Assembly (NCBI GenBank): GCA_003996215.1
Contig: QJPP01005229.1
Location: forward strand, 1-64,000
Length of the DNA stretch: 64,000 bases
Reading direction: 5' to 3'
DNA from: Jaltomata sinuosa
Lineage: Eukaryota; Streptophyta; Magnoliopsida; Solanales; Solanaceae
The position numbers and the translations under genes are program-made. The notes under the pieces are model-generated. The model was not told where the DNA came from and made no database searches. It saw only the letters and a program-made list of their open reading frames with translations. Below are positions 33,650 to 43,800 of this stretch, one piece after another; the first letter of the stretch is position 1; each line of letters opens with the position of its first letter.

Positions 33650-35070
33650 GTCAGTTTCTTCATTCACTTATCTCTTTGTTTTCTTCAACTCTATCTAAAT
33701 GCTGGAAAATGGACACTTTCACTTATCTTCTATGCGTGCACCTTGAAGATTCTCTCTCCTCTAATATTAATTGAAATTTTAATATATCCCATTAAAGAGG
33801 GGACACATTTATGTATAGTTTTTTTTTATTACTACCACCTCCCACCAGCAACACAGGTTGTAACTCTCTTCACTAAGGATCACCTAGTGTTTTTGTCACA
33901 TAAGACCTCATGGTGCTCGACCCATTTCATTGACCCTTGGGTGCATATAGATTTAAGTTCTCGGAGAAGGGTTTGTTAGAATTATCCATGTTTTTTGGGG
34001 GTAATTTTACTGTTATGTGTATCCATTCTACCTTCGAATATGAAAATATGCCTGTAATGCTGGTTGCTGCTTGGATTTTTTGTTTTCTAGGGCTCCACCT
34101 GCAACATTTCCTCGTGCTGAGAACAAACTGCAACCCATCACTCTACCTGAGGATGTCTACGTCAAGAAGTTCTTCCACAAGCACCCAGAGTCAAAACACG
34201 AGGATGCTATTAAGTATGACTTTTAACCTCTTCATGGCTCTTAGTATGTATTGTTTGACTTCCTATAATCTGACAGTAGCATTATAACGTGCTCTGATAG
34301 TAAACTATCCTTGAGGTGTAGGACGTGTTGTGCTTTTTATACCTTTAGTTTAGAGTCTCAACAGCTTGATTGTGTAGACTTCAATTTTAAAAGGATAATG
34401 TATGTGCAACATGTTGCATGGTGAGGAAAGAATTGGGAACATAGCATGATAAATACTATATTGGGAATTGTAAATCATTAAGGTCTCAGCACATCTTCTG
34501 TTGTGCAGTCCAGAATAGAATCAGTATTTTATCATTATTTTCCTATTAGAAAAAATTGGCATGTTGAATTTCTCAATGTCTTTGCCCAATCGAGGCTTTT
34601 ATTATTATTTTCTTTACAATTTTAACAGAATTTCTGGATTTGACCCTCCTTCGGCCCGAATTTTCGGGTGGCGAGTGCTCGAGTTAAAGGAGCAGGGGGT
34701 CAGTGAAGAGGAAGCTATGGCGGTTGCTGATGTAAGTATCTCGTCTTTCTAGATTTAAATTCATTGAGGTTCAATCTTCTCCTAGAATCGCTCTTTTAAG
34801 AAGTTTGTCGTTTTGTTGCTATAGATGGAATATCGTGCAGAAAAGAAAGCAAAAAAGAAAGCATATTCTCGATTGAAGAAGATTGCTAGACTTCAAGGGA
34901 TGAAACCACCTCCCAATCCTTATCCAAGTGCTATCAAGGAGATACAAGCTGAAGAAAGGCCGTTTGTGCGTGATCGTTTCTATAACCGAGATATTCTTCA
35001 AATTGCGGAGAAACTGAAAGAGGAGAGACAAGCGGAGTTGCAAGACAGAAGAGGTGGAGGTGGCTGGTAA
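33555..35070 (+). CDS. mS23: Mitochondrial small ribosomal subunit protein mS23
   Basis: Complete four-exon gene: 33,555-33,649, 34,091-34,213, 34,629-34,731 and 34,825-35,070, joined at GT/AG sites with continuous phase to give 188 residues. The protein starts MSFMKGDLLSRTTRLVKGLA, continues PPATFPRAENKLQPITLPED in exon 2, has FDPPSARIFGWRVLELKEQG in exon 3 and ends in a very basic helical part (EKKAKKKAYSRLKKIA) and a Gly-rich tail. This is the conserved plant mS23 (Rsm25-type) sequence. It is a structural protein of the mitoribosomal small subunit; import into mitochondria is expected although no cleavable presequence is obvious. Start choice: first ATG, conserved in the family. A 5'-UTR intron is possible (donor-like GGTGAGAT near 33,455, acceptor CTTTAG just before the ATG). 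Function from homology, by recognition only. Confidence 0.93.
34091..34213 (+). CDS. mS23: mS23 exon 2
   Basis: Acceptor TTTTCTAG, then GGCTCCACC (completes Gln, then APPATFPR). Ends GCTATTAA before donor GTATGACT. Confidence 0.92.
34629..34731 (+). CDS. mS23: mS23 exon 3
   Basis: Acceptor TTTAACAG, then AATTTCTGG (completes Lys, then ISGFDPP). Ends GTTGCTGAT before donor GTAAGTAT. Confidence 0.92.
34825..35070 (+). CDS. mS23: mS23 exon 4
   Basis: Acceptor TGCTATAG, then ATGGAATATCG (MEYRAEKK). Ends in TAA at 35,068-35,070 after a GGGGW tail. Confidence 0.93.
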   Translation: MEYRAEKKAKKKAYSRLKKIARLQGMKPPPNPYPSAIKEIQAEERPFVRDRFYNRDILQIAEKLKEERQAELQDRRGGGGW

Positions 35071-35942
35071 ATGCACATGGTGTTCTTTTAATAGTTTTTC
35101 TTTTCGCTTTTTTGATGCTGAAATTGTTTATCTGTGATATATTTAGCTCTTTGTCCAAGTGGTTATACTTGGTAATGTTATGACATCTTTTCCTCATGTA
35201 CTAGAAAAACGTTTACTTCTTGTTTACGTAGTAGACTTGGAGTTCATATTCCAATTAAATCTTGAAAATAAGTGACTAATATCTCTTGCCAGTGTTACAC
35301 AAGCTTTGCAAGTGTAGTTTTGTTTCTGGTATATCAGTTTTTTTATCTAATTACTCCATTTATTAATATTTAAGTAGTTATGTGTACTTCTCATTGCCTT
35401 TTTTCCTTCAAGGGAGGTTATCATATTTCTTCTTCCATCTTTGTCTATTTTAGGCATTGGCAGTTTTAACAACTTATTATGCAGCTTTATCAAAAGAAAA
35501 CTTTTTATGCATCCATATATTATTAAATCTTATTGAGATGACAGCCTGCTGTTAAAGTAAAACTTTCTCATGCTTGTAGTAGATCTTATAAGAAGCTAAA
35601 CCCTTTGCATACTGCTCAACCTTAATTCGATGGACAATGTGTTGTACCGTTTTTAGTTAATGTTGTTGTAGAATCACTTATTGATGCAGTAAAATTCATC
35701 GTTACAGAGATGAATTGTCTGCTTATCACATTATTATGAGTTTCTTGCCCCAGAAATGTGACGATGAATATTTGCAGGTCTTAGACAATGTTTGGAAATT
35801 TCATAATGTGAACATTCATGCTTGGACCAACTTTCAGGGATCTACAAGCTTCATACTTTTAATTCTCTACACATTTAATTCCTTTTATCTCCCGTGGCTA
35901 GTGTAAATTCATACTTCTTGTTTCTTTGTATCTTCACTCTGC
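35071..35942. other. 3' flank of mS23, nothing else recognised
   Basis: AT-rich 3'-UTR and downstream DNA. Short frames here have no domain. No clear single poly(A) signal stands out. Confidence 0.5.
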
Positions 35943-36130
35943 CCTTTCTTCTAGGGATGGCAGGCAGGGTGGGGTAACCTGCAAAAATTTCCACCCGCCT
36001 TTGCCCGTGAGCATTTTTTCTATTCTCAACCCGCCCCGGCCCCTTTAGCATTTTTTTTTGTTTTCAACTTGCCCCCGCTAAGATCGTCCCTGCCCCGCCC
36101 CCCAAAAGTTCTTTTTTATATTTCGTTATT
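35943..36130 (+). repeat. GGGATGGCA / CCCGCC-type repeat fragment
   Basis: Starts GGGATGGCAGGCAGGGTGGG and is followed by CCCGCC and CCCCGCCCC stretches with AT spacers. This is the same style of sequence as the inverted-repeat element at 55,377-56,142, but without a matching right end. Probably a truncated relative. Confidence 0.5.
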
Positions 36131-36226
36131 TTTGCTAAAACATACAAGTTTATTAGTTTATCTTTTTTCAGTTCTTAAATCCTTCATATGATAGGAGTCA
36201 ACTCTATTTTTATTTATTTATTTTAT

Positions 36227-36275
36227 AAGGACCCCACATTGTGGGAATACACCGGGTATGTTGTTGTTGTTGTTG
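36227..36275 (+). mobile_element. SINE 3' end, TTG-tailed (5'-truncated)
   Basis: AGGACCCCACATTGTGGGAATACACCGGGTATG (split here as the conserved GACCCCAC-TTGTGGGA core and the GGGTATG end) is followed by (TTG)5. A TATTTATTT sequence on both sides may be the target duplication. Confidence 0.75.
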
Positions 36276-37330
36276 TATTTATTTGCTAAGGTAAATGTAT
36301 TTCATTCATCACTCAACTCTATTTATTGGAGGGTCCATTTTTCAACATCTCACTTTTCAGCCATTTTTGCCATCATATCTCCTCCGGCGGCCGCCCTCCT
36401 TCGTCTTTTCTTCATCTTCTCTCTTCAAATCGCCACTACTTCCCTGTTGTCCACCAGACCACCACCCTTTTCCTCTTATACTCTTCCTCTCTCCATCATC
36501 GAACACCACCTCTGCCTGGTGTCTTTTTGGTTATAAATAGAAAGAGAACTTTGGCCGAGTGGTACATGGCGCTTGGACAAAGATTTCAACAAGGTGAACC
36601 CATAGATTTGAAGAGCTGTTCTATCTTTTTCCCATATGAGAAGTCATTGAAGTTGTTTGATTAGGCCTCATTTTTACTAAATTTCATAACTTTAATACTC
36701 TTGAACTACAAATTTTCTTCACTTGGCCATTTCTCGCACTTCATTAAAAAAATAAGTTAGATATTTATGAGGTTTTACCTCAGAACTTTTATCTTCCAAA
36801 GTGCTATGTTTGCAAAACTAGAAATTCGTTTGCAAATAACATTTCTGATTTATTCATAAGATTATATGTGGTTTATACAAGATATCTATGTTTAACATAC
36901 CTGATTTATTTCTAATATTTATACAATATTATCAATTATACATGGTTTATACTGGATTGAAGAGGAGCAATATTCTCGGACAATTTGTTCGAATGGAATG
37001 GCTGGTGAGTATTTATGTTTCAGCTATTATTAAAGACATCATTTTTAGCGAGAAAATATGAAAGGATTCATTTGTGTTGGTAGAAGAAAATATAGGAGAA
37101 GAATACTTTTTAGCTAGAAAATAGGAAGGGATTGGTTTGGGGTCCAGCTGCAATTCTTTCGTTTTTCTCCAAATGAAACTGTTATATTAATTAAGTGGCA
37201 CTGTTACAGAGAGTAGTAGAAATTGTGGCAGTAGCATGGGGTTCTTGGCTAACTATGCCATTACAAAAAGGATAATCCGGTTGTCTACTATGGGAAAGGG
37301 GTGTACGTGAGTTCATGTTACAAAAAAGGT
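36276..37330. other. No gene supported
   Basis: Overlapping open frames at 36,258-36,664 are rich in Leu, Ser and Pro and match no domain that I recognise; three frames are open at once over a CT-rich stretch, which argues for composition rather than coding. Confidence 0.5.
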
Positions 37331-37333
37331 TCC

Positions 37334-37895
37334 TTAAGGATGGAGGAGGGACATTGTGATGTCTAGTAAAAGGTGATTGCCCCTGGATGGTAATGTCAAA
37401 ACTTGCACATGGCGCTGCTGTAGTCTTCCATTTTGATTGTCTTGCATTAAGTTACTGATATAATACGGAGGTTCAGCAAAATTTTTGATGGAGTTGAAAG
37501 CCATTTGTGTGCCATAATCTGCTAGCTTATCTCCCACAAAATTCTGTTCCCTGCAAGTTGAACAAGTACTTACAGTCATTTATTATACTAGAATTGGTAC
37601 CATTTGTCAATTTATGAAGGACCTTGGCAGCGTCTAGACCAATTCCGAGATTTTTAAAGCCACGATGACGAGCTATCTCAAGCCCTTGCATTAGAGAATA
37701 TTTCTGTATGAGAAGTCGAAAATAGATATTACCTGAAAAAGCAAGCATCCAATGTCCAGTGGAGTCTCGGGACACGCCTCCTATACCTTACCCCAGACTG
37801 TTCATTTGTTGCACCATCAGTGTTAAGTTTTATGCTTGTTTCGGCTGGTGGCAGCCAGCGAATGTATATAGGAATATTGCCATTTGCCTTATTTG
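37334..37895 (-). pseudogene. LINE-type RNase H domain fragment
   Basis: On the minus strand the order is a PPAETSIKLNTDGA-like start (about 37,860-37,810), then RDSTGHWMLAFSGNI, LEIARHRGFKNLGIGLDA, INDCKYLF and a REQNFVGDKLADYG segment. This is the order of the RNase H-like module (RVT_3 type) found in plant LINEs. The frame shifts at least twice (near 37,800 and 37,560). No zinc-finger or RT part is attached. Decayed fragment. Confidence 0.78.
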
Positions 37896-37957
37896 TATGG
37901 TTTCATAGGTAGTGATATTACCGAGCTTTGCTTATGGTTGATATGGCATTGGATCGT

Positions 37958-38081
37958 GGAGATAAATTATTGAAGTAGTTATGATTTCGAGTGGTCCGAA
38001 GGGCGTATCCAGCAATTATGGAGATAAATTATTGAAGTAGTTATGATTTCGTGTGGTCCGAAGGGAGTATCCAGCAATTAT
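37958..38081 (+). repeat. 62-bp perfect-length tandem duplication
   Basis: Unit 37,958-38,019 is repeated at 38,020-38,081 with two substitutions only. Both start GGAGATAAATTATTGAAGTA and end TATCCAGCAATTAT. A recent local duplication. Confidence 0.9.
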
Positions 38082-38099
38082 CGGGTAAGAGCAGGAAAA

Positions 38100-39420
38100 G
38101 GAGTTGAAGGGTATACATTTCATTAAGCAACAGTTAAGCAGGTATGATAGATTAGTGGTTGAAAATGATGACCAGCTCTGGCAAAGATTGATCTATGGTA
38201 GTAGGAGGCCGTTCTGAAATGGAAAACACCTACAACGGAGTTTCAACTGTTTTCTACTGGAAGAAACTAAGGGATGACACTTAGAACACTTATATAAGTG
38301 CTCAGTTTGTCAAAGGGACGGAGGGTCTTTCGGAAACAGCCTCTACCTCCAAGAGGTAGTGGTAAGGTTTATGTACACTCTACTCTCCTCAGACCCCACT
38401 TTGTGGGATTTCATGGGTATGTTGTTGTTGTCAGTTTGTCAAAGGGCAAATATGATGGCACTTCTCTTGGGCTGCATTAGTCCCTAGCTATTCCTAAATT
38501 AGTTTGGTCTTGTATCAGCATGGATTTTATTGATGGCTTGCCAAAATCAAAAGAAAGAACTAATATCTTGGTGGTTGTAGATAGGTTGACCACGAATAAG
38601 CCGTTTCATTGCTATTAATCACCCCTATACTGCTTTTGTGGCACAGTGACGTGCCAGAAAATATTGTGACGGGAATTCTATCTTCATCAGTAGATTCTGG
38701 CAGGAGTTTTTTGCATTACAGGGAGCCACCTTAAGTACTTCTTCAGCCCATCATCCCCAATCCCGCAATCAGATGGAGATACTGACGTACTAAACAGAAC
38801 TGTGGAGACTTATTTGAGGTGTTATTGTTCAAACAGTCAACAGGACTGGTCACTTTATCTTCCCTTAGCCGAGTGGTGGTATAATTCAACTTATCACTCA
38901 GCTATTTAGTCCATACCATATGAGACACTATATTGTCAACCAACTCCTATTCATGTACCTTAATTGCCCGTGAAGCTACAGAGAAAGAAGTGGACAAAAG
39001 TTAGATTGCATTGCACGAGAGTTCAAATCTTAGCTTCTCAGGTTTCATCTGCATATAGCTCAACAAAGGACACATGCTTTGGCCAACAAAAACAGGAGTG
39101 ACAGGAAATTGCAGGCGGGAGATTGGGTAAACCTAAAAATATAACCTTATAGACAGCTGACTCTGTCCAACCAAACATTCACTAAATTGTTAGCCAAGTA
39201 TTATCGACCTTATCAGGTGTTGCAAAGGATAGGATCAATAGCTTATAATTTATCATTACCCTCTCATGTGGTCATTCATCCTACTTTCCATGTCTCATAG
39301 CTCAAGCTATGTCACAGTGTACTACACATTCAACCATCCTCCCGTAATTGCACTGTGTGGAGCCTCAAAAGTATTCTTGAGGAGAGGATGCTTAAAAAGG
39401 AAAATAAGATTGTACCTAGG
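38100..39420 (+). mobile_element. Ty3/gypsy integrase remnant with nested SINE
   Basis: Plus-strand pol remnant: a finger-like segment TYNGVSTVFYWKKL, then KCSVCQRAN (the CxxC part, interrupted by a SINE), MDFIDGLPKSKERTNILVVV, a second-Asp region that has been degraded, FWQEFFALQGATLSTSSAHH and a C-terminal part with YNLSLPSHVVIHPTFHVS. Several stops and frameshifts. It belongs to a chromovirus lineage other than the Tekay-type elements on the left, judged from the LPKS segment. No LTRs found. Confidence 0.82.
38318..38430 (+). mobile_element. TTG-tailed SINE inside gypsy integrase, 16-bp target duplication
   Basis: 5'-truncated body with the TTTCGGAAACAGCCTCTACC and GACCCCACTTTGTGGGATTT segments and a (GTT)n end. 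It is flanked by perfect 16-bp copies of TCAGTTTGTCAAAGGG (38,302-38,317 and 38,431-38,446). Removing the body and one copy would join the CSVCQR zinc-finger sequence of the host integrase. Confidence 0.93.
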
Positions 39421-39752
39421 GGTGGCAAAACGATTAAAATTTACAATTATTCGTCCGATCCAACCCATTTTAAATAGATTAGATATTCGATCATTTCAAA
39501 AGGAGTCAAATATGGATCACTCCATATTATTCGTCATAAAATATGGATATTTTGTTGCTCATGATGCAGCTCACATAGGGTGCAACATTTAGGCTGCTTC
39601 GCCTAGCAGCACAATGCTTGTATTGCTCTCTCATAACTCCATTTTTTTTAATCTGTATCAAATATGGGTGGATCAGATATTTTATTTGTTTTCAGCTAAG
39701 ACATTTTGATCCAATCATTTTTAACCGACCCGCCCGCTTGCCCTCCCCCCAA
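39417..39752. repeat. Candidate small inverted-repeat element (GGGGTGGCAA type)
   Basis: Left end TAGGGGTGGCAAAACGATT; right end ACCCGCCCGCTTGCCCTCCCC, roughly inverse. The interior has repeated ATATTCGATC / AAATATGGATC words. Similar GGGTGGCA-ended repeats are common hAT-like non-autonomous elements in plants. Ends are judged by eye. Confidence 0.4.
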
Positions 39753-40703
39753 GTTGTACCTCAAGATTTTGGTGCATTGGATGGCTATGCCTAGAGACAG
39801 GTAACCTAGGAAGAATATCACGTGGTGAAGGGCTGAAGGCTTTAGTTCAATTGCAAGTTTTACTATTTACGCATTGACCTCATTAATTTCTGAAGATGTT
39901 CTCCTTCAGTCCTTGTCAGAATTCTGTTATGGATATTGTACTGTCCATACCCAATAGCGTGAGGCAGCTAGGGTCAGAAGAGGGTATAAATAGTAATGAT
40001 CCATTTTTTTGGAAGTTTATCAATCAAATTATCCTTCACCTTAGTGCAATTATCTTCTTTTTCCCTGCTTTTCGCCATTATATTGTTCATTCTGCATTAA
40101 AAAACCATCAGCTAAATTATACAGATGTTTGAGCATCTTCATCCACGCCGTTGAGTTTGGTTGCACATTAATCAGGACTCCAAAGGTCAGTTTGAGAGAA
40201 AGAAGCAGCTTTATCAAGTTAAGACTGATGATTGTTAATTGCCAGAAACTCATGCGGACAATACAAGTAGCAAATTTGTTTCAACTTATTGCACGATTAG
40301 ACGTCACTTTCAATAGAAGTATGTCTTTGAAATGAAAAACTGATCTAAAATAGTCGAATGGAGTGCTAGCAAGTCAAACCTGTCTATTTACAACATTGGA
40401 ACCTACAATCCATGAAAAGTGTTCCAGAAAGAATCTTATAACTGTTGACTATGTACTAATGGTATCCGACTAGGCCGACCGACGATTTCCACAATCATAT
40501 AAATGCAGGCCTAGATGGTTTCCTTGGTCGGGTACTATTGTAAAAAGAATGCGGATAAAACAAATGTTGCGCTTCATCCTAGGATTCCCACGCGACACTT
40601 CTCCAAACATGAGGCATGCCCAGTAATAGAATGAGCTGAAGGCGCCGGCACATTTACCAACACATGACTCACGGGAAAGACATGAATTACAATGTGCAAT
40701 GGC
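39753..40703. other. Downstream flank of the SAC-phosphatase gene
   Basis: No gene recognised. The part next to 40,703 would hold the 3'-UTR of the minus-strand SAC gene. Short open frames at 39,896-40,335 have no domain. Confidence 0.5.
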
Positions 40704-40823
40704 TCAATGACACAGGGTCTCTCCATAGTTTACCCAACGTACAAAGCTATCTGAAAGTTCCTCGACAACTACACAACTCTGGGAATCACTGTAGGATGCC
40801 TCTGCTCCAGTGTTTTCTGTACC
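40704..40823 (-). CDS. SAC phosphatase last exon
   Basis: Acceptor CTATGCAG. Encodes GTENTGAEASYSDSQSCVVV, then EELSDSFVRWVNYGETLCH and TGA (40,704-40,706). The end matches the typical C-terminus of the family. Confidence 0.88.
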   Translation of the reverse strand, partial: GTENTGAEASYSDSQSCVVVEELSDSFVRWVNYGETLCH

Positions 40824-43800
40824 CTGCATAGAGTGAATTCTATAGTTGAATATCAAGCAAAGAGAACGTAGACAGCATTGTTCAGTAACTTAGACATAGT
40901 AATAGCATTAATTGTTAAAATAGTGTGTTGTCAACTTTACCAGAAACAAAGACTGAGTCGGTTAAAAATGGCTTCAAATCAGAAGCGACTACAATAATGT
41001 GTTAGGTGACTAATAAACCAACACACCAAGGGAAGTTGCTAAATTGTTCAGAGAACCTTTTTCTTTGAGATGAACAAACTGAGCTTACTACAATCAATAC
41101 ATTCAGTTTCTCTTCTTTTCGTGAAAATAGCACCAAGAGAGTGCTGGACATGTACAACGAGGATCAAGAAAACAGTTCCTTTCAATACTTCAGGGAGTTG
41201 AGAAAGTCTTAGCCAAAGTATCTATGACAAATTACAAATAGTACTCTCCACTAAGAAAGACATTCTTCAACAACTTTTCGGTTAGTAGCTGCCCAGTTAC
41301 TAATGATCACCCCCCACCCCCACCCTCAAAACACAGAACCCAATCTCAATTAAAGCATGCGGACTATTTCAACCAATGACATCACCTTTATATTTATAAC
41401 TAGCTACAGAAATTCAGGACTCGCAGTTTAACAATTAACTTTATAAGTGAAAACTTCTTCTTAGAAGGTTGAGCTTTGGGAACCTATCTCATTAGTCTTC
41501 CATCCCTTTTTTCCTAGACCAATGACCCTACTACAATTTTGACACATACAATACTCAACTTTATTGGAATGATCACATTAATAGTTACATTTGACAGTTA
41601 TCGTCAATCTGACACCTATCCTGTTACTTCCATTATAAGTGGTAGCGACAACTTTGAAAGTGAAGCTCTAGTTTAAGAATTCACTTGATCTGGATTTATG
41701 GTCCAACAAACAATACACGGTAACATGCGACAGGTGGAACACAATTAGACCTATACTTGATATCAAGTTGGGTAGATGGACAAAACCAAGCTAAAATGAA
41801 TTGAAGCTGAATGTTGATAGCTGCAGTAAGGGAAATCCAGGAAGTGCAGGGGGTGATGCTGTACTGAGAAATCACAGTGGACACTTGGTGATGGTATTCA
41901 CTGCCCATAACGACAGTAACAATAAAGCTGAGGTCCAAGCCCTGAAGATTGGACAACAGTCGTGTCTTGATAATAGCTGTCACAGGGTAGGAGTGGAATC
42001 TATTCACTTTTTTTTTTTAAGAAAAAAATGGTAACATATTATATCATGGCAGATACAAGACTTCCGGGAGGTACAGCTTGCTCAAGATGCTATCTGTGTG
42101 GACAGGAAGCAGAAACAATCAACCATCTGTTTTAACACTGTAGAATTACCAGCCAGCTGTGGGATAGTTCATTATTCTTGGAGGAATCTGATGGACAATG
42201 CCAGAAGAACTGATGAAGTACTAGCAAGCTGGAATGAAGGGAGGAACTGCAACATCAACAAGATAGATGTGGAAATTTTCCCAGCAAGCATTTGGTGGAC
42301 AATATGGAAGGAAAGAAACTCTAGATGTCTTGAAGATACAAGTAGTACTTTACAGAAAATTAAATCAAACTGTATTCTTTTTTTGGTTTTTGGTGCAAGT
42401 CTGAGGACATAGATGATCATGGGGAAATTGTAAAGGTATTACGATCCTTGTAAGAAGAGAGAGGATGCTGAAACAATCCATTTTGGTTTCCAGCACATTT
42501 TAGTGCTGACGTCTGTATATATACACAAAATATGTTACCTTTTCAAAAAAAAGAAGTTAGGGGAGCACACCAATCTGAGTTGATTCTTCACCGAGGATAT
42601 AAATTTGCCTAGACAAGTTATAGCCACATTGAAGAATGATGGAAATGGAGTGCCAAATTTCAGGATTCGCGTGAAGAAAGGTAAATTTTCTTTTGAACCT
42701 GGATGAATGTTACTTCCGTCAACAGATAGGTTCTAACATTTGGTTAGATCTTCTTTTTAGGAAGTTCGAATGCATACATCATGAAAAGTAGAAGTTCTCC
42801 TCATTAGTTAAATATACCTTTTGCATAGGGGAGGTTTACTCATTCCTCAATTCAAAATAGAAGGCAAAAGGCTTTTATAAGCACCTCATGTGATCTATTT
42901 TCAATGATATGAAATTGCACCAAAAACATCCCTAAAGTGGTTTGGCAAAAAAATAAATAAATTAAGAAGTGATAAAAGCCTTACTTGTGAAGTAACTGAA
43001 ATACCAACATTCATGCTACATCCACCTTCACTGGAGAGCGGGGTTGTTTCCCCCACTATGTCACTGATAACATTCTCTGATGATAGTCCACCTATTGGGG
43101 AGTTCGTGAACAAAGACCTGCACCAATAGAAAGCACCAATGACATAGTTTCTTCAAGTCAATCAGTTCTAGATGGAATAACTCAACAATTATTCTTCCTG
43201 TAGTTTGGGGTTACGGAAACAGCAACTTGACGGCACCATTATGAGAAATAAAGAACACAGAGAACACGTAAAGGAAGTGTCAACTGTCAAGCCAACTTTT
43301 TTTCAACGTTTTCCTAGTCCTACACAACCATCAAGATTAAAACCACCTTATCAAAAACAGAAATCACCAGAACATTCATTTGAAGTTATCCTTTTAAACC
43401 AAAAAAAGGAAACAGTTTGGCACAGGAATACTGATCACAACATAGCCAACTGGCAGAGCATGACCAGCGTACATTAGATAAAATCCCAAGAAAATTGAAG
43501 GCATAAAGGAAAGCAATGAATTCTACGGAGTGCTAAAAGTGATAACAGGTTTAAGAACTTAAAAGCAATTTGATCTCCTATTTTACAAGAAACTAATTTC
43601 ACTGCATAACACTTAAGTTTTACAAAATTGACTAAAAGAAACAAACAAAAGTTAAAATGAAAAGGAGATCATACTAAAAACATCTTCCCTGAAAGCTTAG
43701 TTCAAGTGGCAAAGGTTGTGGAGTTGTGACTTAGGTCACAGGTTACAGTCCTGTGCCATGCGAACTAAGTCTGGTATTTAAGTAGAGAAGGGTAGAGCGA

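Noticed and set aside
36258..36664. Three overlapping plus-strand frames downstream of mS23
   Set aside because: Leu/Ser/Pro low-complexity frames over a CT-rich stretch without splice context or domain.
40050..40335. Opposing short frames near the 3' end of the SAC gene
   Set aside because: No domain, no splice support; probably 3' flank.
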